Below the pieces are notes generated by a model, which did not search any database, was not told the DNA's origin, and saw only the letters and a program-made list of their open reading frames with translations. A stretch of 49,681 nt of DNA, taken from contig PNNC01000171.1 in the NCBI GenBank assembly GCA_013824015.1, forward strand, positions 1 through 49,681. The letters run 5' to 3'. Made by a program: the position numbers and the translations under genes. Numbering within the stretch: the stretch's first letter is position 1; every line of letters starts with the position of its first letter. Below, one piece after another: positions 42,066 to 48,267 of the stretch. The stretch is from Polaromonas sp. Lineage in GTDB: Bacteria; Pseudomonadota; Gammaproteobacteria; Burkholderiales; Burkholderiaceae_C.

Positions 42066-42953
42066 TCAGTCGCGCTCGCGCAGGGCGCGCGAGCGTCGCC
42101 AGGCCAGCCGCGCCTCGGTCAGCGCCACGCCGACGCCGGCCAGGCAGATCAGCGCGATGCCCAGCGCCGTGGTCTGGCCCGGGACCTGGCCGAACACCCA
42201 CCAGCCCAGGATGGCGGCGCTGAGGATCTGCATGTAGCTGAAAGGCGCCAGCAGGCTGGCCGGGCTTTTCCGGTAGGCCGCGGCTTGCAGCCAGTGGCCG
42301 AAGAAGCCGGTGAAACCGGTGGACACCAGCAACGCCCATTCGAGCAACGACAGCTCGGGTGTGACCCAGAACCAGGGCAGTACCAGCGTCAGCGCCGCCG
42401 TGCCGAACAGGCCGCCGTAGTAATTGGTCGTCAGCGGATCGTCATGCGCCACGCGCCGGGTGGAGATCTGGAACAGCGCAAAGGTGAAGGCCGTCAGCAG
42501 GCCCAGCGCCACACCGACCGGGTCGAGCTGCGCACCGGGCCGCACCACCACCAGCATGCCGGCAAAGCCGACCAGCACACCGAGCCAGCGGTGCAGGCGG
42601 TGCGGCTCCTTGAGCAGCCAGGGCGCCATCGCCATCACAAACAGCGGGGCCAGAAAATTGATGGCGGTGGCCTCGGCCAGTGGCAGCCGCGCCAGCACCG
42701 AGAAAAACAGCACGGTGGTGGCAATCATCAGGAAGCCGCGCACCAGTTGCCGTGTCAGTGACTTTGTCTGGAAAATCGCCGTGCCGCGCCGCGGCAGCAC
42801 CACGGCGGTCATCAGCGCGGTGTGGACCGCATAACGCACCCATGACACCATCAGCACCGGCACCCCGGCCAGCACCAGCCATTTGCCGGAGGCGTCGAGG
42901 GTGGACAGCAGCCACAGGCCGGCGATGTGAAGAAGGATTCCGCTTGTGTTCAT
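42066..42953 (-). CDS. EamA/DMT-superfamily transporter, RhaT/RarD-like
   Basis: A 295-residue, ten-helix inner-membrane transporter. EamA repeats show WLLSTLDASGKWLV, VSWVRYAVHTALM, LPLAEATAINFLAPLFVMAMAPWLLKEP and, in the second half, SPASLLAPFSYMQILSAAILGWWVFGQVPG. This pattern belongs to DMT family members annotated as drug/metabolite exporters. It ends 20 bp from the convergent Lrp/AsnC gene, and its promoter would be in the 130-bp gap to the right, which also holds a repeat element. Substrate unknown. Confidence 0.9.
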   Translation of the reverse strand: MNTSGILLHIAGLWLLSTLDASGKWLVLAGVPVLMVSWVRYAVHTALMTAVVLPRRGTAIFQTKSLTRQLVRGFLMIATTVLFFSVLARLPLAEATAINFLAPLFVMAMAPWLLKEPHRLHRWLGVLVGFAGMLVVVRPGAQLDPVGVALGLLTAFTFALFQISTRRVAHDDPLTTNYYGGLFGTAALTLVLPWFWVTPELSLLEWALLVSTGFTGFFGHWLQAAAYRKSPASLLAPFSYMQILSAAILGWWVFGQVPGQTTALGIALICLAGVGVALTEARLAWRRSRALRERD

Positions 42954-43017
42954 GGGTGCGTGACCGGTCGTCCGCGGGGCTGGACCGGCCAGCCGGCAGT
43001 TTACGCCAGAAAGCCCT

Positions 43018-43065
43018 TCAGCCCTTTCCGGAAAAGGGCTTCAAGCTATCAAATCAGTAGCGCGG
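43018..43065 (-). repeat. Dispersed bipartite element
   Basis: tcagccctttccggaaaagggct is a strong hairpin (agccctttccggaaaagggct is nearly perfect), followed by tcaagctatcaaatcagtagcgc. It lies downstream of the degenerate kinase-like gene (minus strand) and upstream of the EamA gene, so it can end transcription of the former. Confidence 0.85.
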
Positions 43066-43083
43066 GGGTGCGGCGCGGGGTGT

Positions 43084-43788
43084 TCAGACGGTGACGTCGG
43101 CATTGATCGCGGCGGTGAAAGACATTTCCACCCGGTCCGCCGCATGCTTGAGGCCGACCTGTTCGGCGCTGGCCAGCGCCAACACGTCGTTCCAGCCGAG
43201 CTTGCGATAGGAGCGTGGCTCGTCGGCGGCCACCGCGCCCGGCTCGCTGCTGATGCTGATGACGACGCGGGTCTGGCCGTCGGCCGCCACGCTGCTGATC
43301 GTGATGGCAGCCGGCGTCAGCGCGGTGTCGGTCAGGGCGATCAGGGCGCCGGTGAACACACTGCGCAGTGCAAACACCGAGGTGGCCTGGTCCGACGGCG
43401 CGATCTGGTTGGTCACGGTGAACCCGCGAAAGGCCAGGTCGGTGGACAACATGCCCACACATTCCTCCACGCCCTCGTGGATGCTGACCGCGCCGTTGTC
43501 CTTGGGCGCGACCCAGGTGATCAGGTTCATGCTGGCGCTGGCGGCCGAACGCGACAGCGTGCTGATCGACTTGCTGTTGTCGCGCAGCACGGCCAGGTCG
43601 GGTTGCGCGGCCTGCAGCCGCCTTTCCATGATGGCCGACACCATGCCGATGGGCTGCATCGCGCCGGCGAGGTGGTGGCGCAAGGTTGGCGCGATGCGCC
43701 TGAGCAGGGCGTAACGGGCGGATTCTTCCTGCAGCTGCTGGTGGCCGGCGTCCACAGGGCGTGTGGCGGGGGCTTGTTGTTCGGTCAT
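43084..43788 (-). CDS. Degenerate histidine kinase-like protein
   Basis: A 234-residue soluble protein. LLRRIAPTLRHHLAGAMQPIGMVSAIMERRLQ looks like a dimerisation/histidine-phosphotransfer helix pair with His38-His39 in H-box position. The later half (SIHEGVEECVGMLSTDLAFRGFTVTNQI ... VFTGALIALTDTALTPAAITI) follows the layout of a kinase ATPase domain, but the N-box has no Asn, and no DxGxG or GxGxG motif is visible. It is therefore probably a pseudokinase or phosphotransfer protein rather than a working kinase. A Met six codons upstream (43806) is an alternative start. No receiver gene is adjacent. Confidence 0.6.
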   Translation of the reverse strand: MTEQQAPATRPVDAGHQQLQEESARYALLRRIAPTLRHHLAGAMQPIGMVSAIMERRLQAAQPDLAVLRDNSKSISTLSRSAASASMNLITWVAPKDNGAVSIHEGVEECVGMLSTDLAFRGFTVTNQIAPSDQATSVFALRSVFTGALIALTDTALTPAAITISSVAADGQTRVVISISSEPGAVAADEPRSYRKLGWNDVLALASAEQVGLKHAADRVEMSFTAAINADVTV

Positions 43789-44097
43789 AAATCCTCTGTC
43801 AGGCATCAAAAAAATGGGCCGCCGCCGGCAGGCCCATGGATCGCTTGCTGCGGGCGCAGCTGAAAAACGCCGGGGAGATCCTATCATCCGGTCGGCGCAG
43901 GGCCTGCCATTTTCGGTGGCCGGCCGGGGCGCGGCGGCAGGTCCGGGCGTACAGGTTCTTGCATGCAGTGTGCCGCCTGCTGCGGGTCCTGCGTGTCAGA
44001 CAGGGGCGACAATTTTCTGCAACCTGCCGGGTACGGGCCGGCCAGACCGGGGTTGCGTGTGAAAATGCAGGCCATTCTTTCAACCCGCGGAGCCCGG

Positions 44098-44619
44098 ATG
44101 AACTTTGCGTCTGACCTTGCCACGGTGACCCACGGCATACAGCTCGCCGTCGCACCGGTGTTTTTGCTGACCGCCGTCTCCGGCATGATCGCGGCGGTGG
44201 CCGGCCGGCTGGCGCGCATCATCGACCGGGCCCGCTTCCTGGAAAACCGGCTGGAGGCCGGCGGCGTCGAGGAAGCCCGCGCCAACAGGATGTATGCCGA
44301 ACTCGGCGAGTTGCGCCACCGCGGCTGGCTGGTCAATGGATGCCTGGCCTTGCTGACGTTTTGCGCGCTGCTGATCGGCCTGACCATCATGCTGCTGTTC
44401 CTCGGTGAAACCAGCGATTTGCCGATCCTGAAAATCGCCACCGTGTGTTTTCTTTCCGGCGTCGCCTGTTTTCTGCTGGCGCTGCTGTGTTTCCTGGCCG
44501 AGACGCTGCTGGCGACCCGCTTGCTCAAGTTTGCCGAACTGCCGGTGCAGCCGGCGGTGCTGCAGTTACCCGTGGATCCGGAGAACAATCAGGCCCCAGC
44601 CCCTGTCGGCCGGATCTGA
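44098..44619 (+). CDS. DUF2721 membrane protein
   Basis: A 173-residue inner-membrane protein with three to four hydrophobic segments. IQLAVAPVFLLTAVSGMIAAVAGRLARIIDRARFLE is the DUF2721 signature. Function of the family is unknown. The last about 11 residues (NNQAPAPVGRI) and the stop are encoded by a copy of the dispersed element (44589-44640), so the repeat has extended or replaced the original C-terminus. The ATG at 44098 is preferred because the family motif begins about 13 residues later. Confidence 0.85.
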   Translation: MNFASDLATVTHGIQLAVAPVFLLTAVSGMIAAVAGRLARIIDRARFLENRLEAGGVEEARANRMYAELGELRHRGWLVNGCLALLTFCALLIGLTIMLLFLGETSDLPILKIATVCFLSGVACFLLALLCFLAETLLATRLLKFAELPVQPAVLQLPVDPENNQAPAPVGRI

Positions 44620-44640
44620 GCAGCTATCAAAAACGGAGCG
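44589..44640 (-). repeat. Dispersed bipartite element overlapping a gene end
   Basis: caggccccagcccctgtc ... gagcagctatcaaaaacggagcg. The first half codes for the end of the DUF2721 protein and contains its stop (tga at 44617-44619); the second half is the untranslated palindrome. It stands between that gene and the isochorismatase-like gene. Confidence 0.8.
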
Positions 44641-44682
44641 TCACCGCTTCGTTTCCCTTTGACCTTTCAGGATGTTCGCCTT

Positions 44683-45312
44683 ATGTTGCTCGATGCCGAT
44701 GACTCCCAACTGGTACTGGTGGACTACCAAGCCCGGCTGATGCCCGCGATTTTTGAAGGCGATCTGGTCGCCGCCAACGCGCTGCGGCTGGCGCGTCTGG
44801 CCCAACTGCTGCAGGTGCCGGTGTTTGGCACCGTGCAAAACCCCGATGGCCTGGGGCCGCTGGTGCCGGAGTTGCAGGCGGCCATCGAGGCTGCCGGCGG
44901 ACGCACGCTGGCCAAGATGCATTTCAATGCCGTCGCCGACGGCCTGGGCGAGTGGCTGCGCCCGCCGGCGCGCAAGGCGCCCGCCGGTCCACCGCGCGGC
45001 AATGCGCGCAGCCTGCCCAGGCATCTGCAAAAACCTGCAGAGGAAGAAGAGGGCAGGGCCACCATCGTGATCGCTGGCTGTGAAGCCCATGTCTGCCTGA
45101 TGCAGACCGCACTGGGCCTGCTGGAGGAAGACTTCGACGTGTGGGTTGTCAGCGATGCCTGCAGCTCGCGCAGCGAACGCAACCGCGACGCCGCCTTCGA
45201 CCGCCTGGCCGGCGCCGGCGCGGAGCTGGTGACGACCGAGATGGTCGCCTTCGAGTGGCTGGGCACGGCCGAGCATCCGGCGTTCAGGGAGGTGCTGGGG
45301 CTGGTGAAGTAG
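44683..45312 (+). CDS. Isochorismatase-like cysteine hydrolase
   Basis: A 209-residue hydrolase with the isochorismatase fold. Catalytic residues are Asp14 (LVLVDYQARL), Lys78 (LAKMHFNA) and Cys138 (AGCEAHVCLMQTALGL). Close relatives are the YcaC type with unassigned substrates. Between the lysine and cysteine motifs it carries an insertion of about 30 residues (92-124), proline-rich and basic, then a run of Glu, not usual for the family and probably a surface loop. The start is ATG 44683; a TTG 24 bases upstream is possible but less likely. It ends before the integron remnant. Confidence 0.88.
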   Translation: MLLDADDSQLVLVDYQARLMPAIFEGDLVAANALRLARLAQLLQVPVFGTVQNPDGLGPLVPELQAAIEAAGGRTLAKMHFNAVADGLGEWLRPPARKAPAGPPRGNARSLPRHLQKPAEEEEGRATIVIAGCEAHVCLMQTALGLLEEDFDVWVVSDACSSRSERNRDAAFDRLAGAGAELVTTEMVAFEWLGTAEHPAFREVLGLVK

Positions 45313-45355
45313 TTCGCAGAGAGCGCCCGTCGGCTCCAGAATTCAAGAAAAAAAG

Positions 45356-45402
45356 TCGCAGCCCCTTAGGCGACGTGCGCAGGCAGCTATAAAAAGGAGA
45401 GC
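45356..45402 (-). repeat. Dispersed bipartite element, partly degraded
   Basis: tcgcagccccttaggcgacgtgcgcaggcagctataaaaaggagagc: both halves of the element with several changes. It follows the isochorismatase-like gene by 43 bases and lies just left of the IntI remnant, marking the last chromosome-typical sequence before the integron segment. Confidence 0.65.
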
Positions 45403-45426
45403 AACGCTGGCGCGAGATCCTGTCCT

Positions 45427-45489
45427 TCAAGCCAGCAGGGCATCCAGCGGGCTGGCCGTGCCGCCAGCGGCGACCTTGAGCACATGTGT
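45427..45489 (-). pseudogene. Integron integrase (IntI) C-terminal remnant
   Basis: Read on the minus strand, this 63-base piece ends an open frame THVLKVAAGGTASPLDALLA followed by a stop. The C-terminus of integron integrases reads like YTHVLKVGGAGVRSPLDAL (IntI1), so about 20 codons are recognisable. Just upstream of THV the frame reads RYAG instead of the expected catalytic-Tyr context, so similarity stops there. The rest of the integrase and the attI site are missing. The orientation, opposite to the cassette genes on the right, is the normal one for an integron, so an internal deletion probably fused the integrase tail to the cassettes. Confidence 0.7.
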
Positions 45490-45512
45490 GCCGGCATACC
45501 TCAGCCAACGTA

Positions 45513-45519
45513 GTTAGAA
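45513..45519 (+). other. Possible integron recombination core at the left edge of the cassettes
   Basis: gttagaa resembles the GTTRRRY core of attI/attC (last base off). A cassette-type gene can start two bases later, a spacing typical of cassettes. No paired arm was found to its left, so it could be the right end of an attI or of a lost attC. Weak by itself; supported only by the remnant integrase on one side and attC-like sites on the other. Confidence 0.35.
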
Positions 45520-45520
45520 A

Positions 45521-45826
45521 GTGCTCAAGCCCCTGGCCGCATGTCGCGCATGGGCTGTCCAGTTCCAGAAAAACATTCACATGTGTATTCGCTTGGCCTC
45601 AAACTGTCGAGAGGTGGTTTGGGATTACCAAGTGTTCTGTGAAGACACCCCGTCTGGCTTTGTCGGAATCTGGCCGTATTACCTGAAAGAAGCGGTTGCT
45701 GATACTACGTTCCAGGAGCTTTTGGCGGTGTTGCGGAAGTGGGCAATCTTGTCAGATCTCCATTACCGACTTTACACGTCGCAAAATGACTATGACACCA
45801 ATGACACAGCAGCCCACCGCGCCTGA
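45521..45826 (+). CDS. Cassette-type hypothetical protein
   Basis: A protein of 101 residues from GTG 45521, or 81 residues from ATG 45581 (MCIRLASNCREVVWDYQVFC). The part after 45581 looks like real protein: many aromatic residues, balanced charges, and a helix FQELLAVLRKWAIL. No family recognised. Its stop overlaps the first attC-like site (45821-45882), as in integron gene cassettes. Base composition is less GC-rich than the surrounding chromosome. Confidence 0.55.
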   Translation: MLKPLAACRAWAVQFQKNIHMCIRLASNCREVVWDYQVFCEDTPSGFVGIWPYYLKEAVADTTFQELLAVLRKWAILSDLHYRLYTSQNDYDTNDTAAHRA

Positions 45827-45882
45827 CGCTTCGGTCAAGCGGGCCAGTCGCAAGCGGCAGACCGCTTACCTTCAACTTATGC
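45821..45882 (+). repeat. attC-like site 1
   Basis: Left core gcctgac (45821-45827), right core cttatgc (45876-45882). Inside, ggtcaagcgg (45833-45842) pairs with ccgcttacc (45862-45870) except for one unpaired C at 45836. A single bulged base at this point of an otherwise paired arm is the hallmark by which integron integrases choose the strand of folded attC sites. The cores deviate from GTTRRRY/RYYYAAC by one or two bases. It joins the end of one cassette-like gene to the start of the next. Confidence 0.65.
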
Positions 45883-45903
45883 AATCCGAAAACAAGTGAA
45901 GTT

Positions 45904-46398
45904 ATGAAAACAATACTTGGATTGTTTTTTGTCATCCTAGCGGCATGCATACCGATGGTCGCATCGGCGGGGCCGTTGGCTGTACCAGCGACTTCAGATA
46001 ATTTCGTAGGGCGCTGGCAACTAGTCCCGCTAGATCCATCGCTAAACTCAAGAGTGCTAAAAGAGGATCCCTGGCCTGCGAATTGCCAATATTTTGGTCA
46101 CTACCGCGACGGAACGTGGCTTCATCAGCAAACGCACATGGGAGCCTGTAGCAACGCTATTCCGCAGATGCCTCTCGCGTTTCCTGTCAATGTCACGGTC
46201 ACTTGGCGGATAGTGAAAGACGGGATGATTGTGATCTACCGACCTGATCTAAAAATTCGAGAGGTCTGGAAGATAGATCTAATTACCGCAAATACGCACC
46301 TTGGGTCGACCAATTTAAACAAAGGCGATCTACTTATGCAGCTTTATGCAGCAAATGGCGATGGCTTGATCTACATGCGCGCGCTTAGGCGGGTGTAA
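45904..46398 (+). CDS. Cassette-type secreted or lipoprotein-like hypothetical protein
   Basis: A 164-residue exported protein. The signal peptide (MKTILGLFFVILAACIPMVASAG) contains AAC but without a proper lipobox, so it is more likely cleaved after ASA. The mature part begins NFVGRWQLVP, a small beta-barrel-like opening (lipocalin-like feel, not a firm match), with Cys residues in NCQYFGHY and GACSNAI that may form a disulfide. AT-rich codons (ttattt, aataatac types) set it apart from its neighbours and suggest transfer. It is bounded by attC-like sites on both sides, with its stop one base before the second, which makes it a near-textbook gene cassette. Confidence 0.72.
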   Translation: MKTILGLFFVILAACIPMVASAGPLAVPATSDNFVGRWQLVPLDPSLNSRVLKEDPWPANCQYFGHYRDGTWLHQQTHMGACSNAIPQMPLAFPVNVTVTWRIVKDGMIVIYRPDLKIREVWKIDLITANTHLGSTNLNKGDLLMQLYAANGDGLIYMRALRRV

Positions 46399-46399
46399 T

Positions 46400-46458
46400 G
46401 CACAACATGCCGTTCCAGCGGATCGCTTAAAGTCGGCTGCTGAACTCAACCGTTAGAT
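46400..46458 (+). repeat. attC-like site 2
   Basis: Left core gcacaac (46400-46406), right core gttagat (46452-46458), which fits GTTRRRY exactly. The arm gttccagc (46412-46419) pairs with gctgaac (46439-46445) except for one bulged C, at the same relative place as in site 1. Total length 59 bases, the classic 59-base-element size. The next gene starts three bases after the core. Confidence 0.75.
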
Positions 46459-46461
46459 CTA

Positions 46462-46776
46462 ATGAGCGACGCACTCGACCTTCCGGTTGAAGCCTTCTAC
46501 CTGCAGCAGGAGGCTTTTTGGGGAATCTCTGACCGCGAGGCGGGCGAAAAGCTGCTTGCAAAATTTCCGCACTTGCTGAAGGCGGAAGTGGATACCGCCT
46601 TGATGCAGGCCAGGCGTTTGTACCAACTGTCAGCATGCGGTGACTTCTATTTGGAGCCGAGCGTCGAAGCAGTGACGAACAAAGCCATGCCGTACCTGCG
46701 GGAGGGCGCACCGGGGCTCTCTGATCGGGCCTATTCCGCCGCACTGCATCGCATCTTGTACAGCTGGATGAAATGA
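46462..46776 (+). CDS. Hypothetical protein after attC-like site 2
   Basis: A 104-residue soluble, helical protein (LDLPVEAFYLQQEAFWGISDREAGEKLLAKFPHLLKAEVDTAL...) with no recognised family. Its ATG is three bases after the attC right core, as for cassette genes, and its stop overlaps the next start by four bases (atga). GC content is back to that of the chromosome, so whether it belongs to a third cassette or to the ancestral flank is unresolved; no third attC was found downstream. Confidence 0.65.
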   Translation: MSDALDLPVEAFYLQQEAFWGISDREAGEKLLAKFPHLLKAEVDTALMQARRLYQLSACGDFYLEPSVEAVTNKAMPYLREGAPGLSDRAYSAALHRILYSWMK

Positions 46777-47066
46777 AGCTGCGCCGAACTACCTTCTCAA
46801 TCGACGCGGACCTGCCACCGCAGAAGGCGGCTTCGCCGCACGTGCCGGTGGCCCCCCATCTCTGGCGTCGCGTTACGCTGCTCTTTATTTGCATCGCGGC
46901 CGGCAGTGCCATTGGCGTCGGTGCTCAACACCTCACCGGCAGTTCTCTTTGGTTTCTGGCGATTCCCGCCGTTGTGCTTTTTGCCTGGCTGTTCGTCGCA
47001 GACCCAACGGCCTGCTTGCCGCCGACGGATCGCTCGTCCCGCAGTGGGTCCGCGTCTGAGCAGTAA
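46773..47066 (+). CDS. Small membrane protein coupled to the preceding gene
   Basis: A 97-residue protein with two adjacent hydrophobic segments (VTLLFICIAAGSAIGVGA and LWFLAIPAVVLFAWLFVA) and hydrophilic ends. No family recognised. Its start overlaps the preceding stop by four bases, so the two form a translational pair; a soluble helical protein with a two-helix membrane protein could be a small signalling or toxin-immunity pair, but nothing in the sequence proves it. Confidence 0.6.
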   Translation: MKLRRTTFSIDADLPPQKAASPHVPVAPHLWRRVTLLFICIAAGSAIGVGAQHLTGSSLWFLAIPAVVLFAWLFVADPTACLPPTDRSSRSGSASEQ

Positions 47067-47270
47067 AGCAGGTCGCGCTCTGGATGAAGGGCTTTGCCAA
47101 ATCGCCGCCGGCCGCTACGATGGTGCTGGACTTGCACTTCCGTCGGGGATGAACGGTGTGAGCCGCCGGTGAAGCGGGCTGTCCTGTCTACCCCATCCGT
47201 GCAGGCGCCGCCCGCCCGGAAAATTGCCGTCCCGTTTCTTTGTTGAACCCAGCGATCTGCAGGAGACACC

Positions 47271-47765
47271 ATGCGTACTTCAACCCTTCTGGCGCCTGTG
47301 CTGTTCGGGCTGGCCGGACTCGCCTTTGCCCAACAGGCCACCTTTCAGACCAAATCTCTCACGCCCGAAACCGCACTGACCGCGGCACGGGCGGCCATGG
47401 AAGCCTGCCGCCAGCAGGGTTACCAGGTCGGCGTCGCCGTGGTTGACCGGGCTGGGCTGACCCAGGTCTTTCTGCGGGACCGTTTCGCGGGCCCACACAC
47501 AGTGGAGGTCGCCACCAACAAGGCATGGACGGCCGTCAGTTTCCGCACGTCCACGCTGGCGCTGGCGGCGGAAACCCAGTCGGGCCGGCCCATGAGCGGG
47601 ATTCGCGGCGTACCGCGCATGCTCGCGGTGGGTGGTGGACTGCTGATCGAGGGTGGGGGCTCGATTTATGGCGCCATTGGGGTCTCCGGTGCGCCTGGTG
47701 GCGAGCTCGATGAGGTCTGCGCCCGGGCCGGCATCAAGGCAATCGCCGACGCGGTGGAGTTCTGA
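47271..47765 (+). CDS. GlcG/HbpS-family heme-binding-like protein, secreted
   Basis: A 164-residue protein with a signal peptide (ending FAQQA) and a GlcG/HbpS domain: LTPETALTAARAAMEACRQQGYQVGVAVVDRAGLTQVFLRDRFAGPHTVEVATNKAWTAVSF and IYGAIGVSGAPGGELDEVCARAG. HbpS binds haem and GlcG is linked to glycolate use; periplasmic versions are common and uncharacterised. A caggagaca ribosome site is 7 bases upstream. It stands alone after a 204-bp gap with no other feature recognised. Confidence 0.9.
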   Translation: MRTSTLLAPVLFGLAGLAFAQQATFQTKSLTPETALTAARAAMEACRQQGYQVGVAVVDRAGLTQVFLRDRFAGPHTVEVATNKAWTAVSFRTSTLALAAETQSGRPMSGIRGVPRMLAVGGGLLIEGGGSIYGAIGVSGAPGGELDEVCARAGIKAIADAVEF

Positions 47766-47889
47766 CGCACCTGCGGGTTGCGTCCAGGCGCAAAGCCTGC
47801 GCTGCTGATCGACCGCAGGGCAGGGGCCTTCGCGCGAGCCCCAACCACCTTCGTGCTGAATACAGTGTGTTGTCAGTCAAGGAGCCACC

Positions 47890-48165
47890 ATGTGCCGCAA
47901 CATCAAGACCCTGTTCAACTTTGAGCCGCCGGCCACCGAGCTGGAAATCCGCGACGCCTCGCTGCAGTTTGTGCGCAAGCTCAGTGGCTTCAGCGTGCCG
48001 TCCAAAGCCAATGAAGTCGCTTTTGATCTGGCGGTGGAGCAGGTCGCCGCCACCGCACGGCGGCTGATCGCGTCGCTGGTCACGCATGCCGAACCGCGCA
48101 ACCGGGAGGTGGAGGCCGACAAGGCCAGATTGCGGTCAGCGGCTCGCTTCGGCAGCAGTTCCTGA
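47890..48165 (+). CDS. DUF2277 protein
   Basis: A 91-residue cytoplasmic protein matching DUF2277 along its full length: MCRNIKTLFNFEPPATELEIRDASLQFVRKLSGF, PSKANEVAF and ATARRLIASLVT. Function unknown. The ATG follows aaggagccacc. No operon partner on either side. Confidence 0.92.
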   Translation: MCRNIKTLFNFEPPATELEIRDASLQFVRKLSGFSVPSKANEVAFDLAVEQVAATARRLIASLVTHAEPRNREVEADKARLRSAARFGSSS

Positions 48166-48267
48166 ACGCCAGGCTTGCCGGCTTCGGGTAAGCACGGCTG
48201 TCAGCCCGGCGCAAGACTGTTATCAATAATTATGAATTCAGTTTCAGCATAAAAACGGAGACACCCC

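Noticed and set aside
45358-45371. cagccccttaggcg, which resembles part of Vibrio cholerae repeat (VCR) sequence
   Set aside because: It is better explained as the hairpin half of the dispersed element, since the palindrome half follows directly; the VCR likeness is probably chance.
45284-45580. A 98-codon minus-strand open frame over the IntI remnant
   Set aside because: It is in a different frame from the IntI-like residues and its translation has no family resemblance; the integrase signal is in another frame at 45427-45489.
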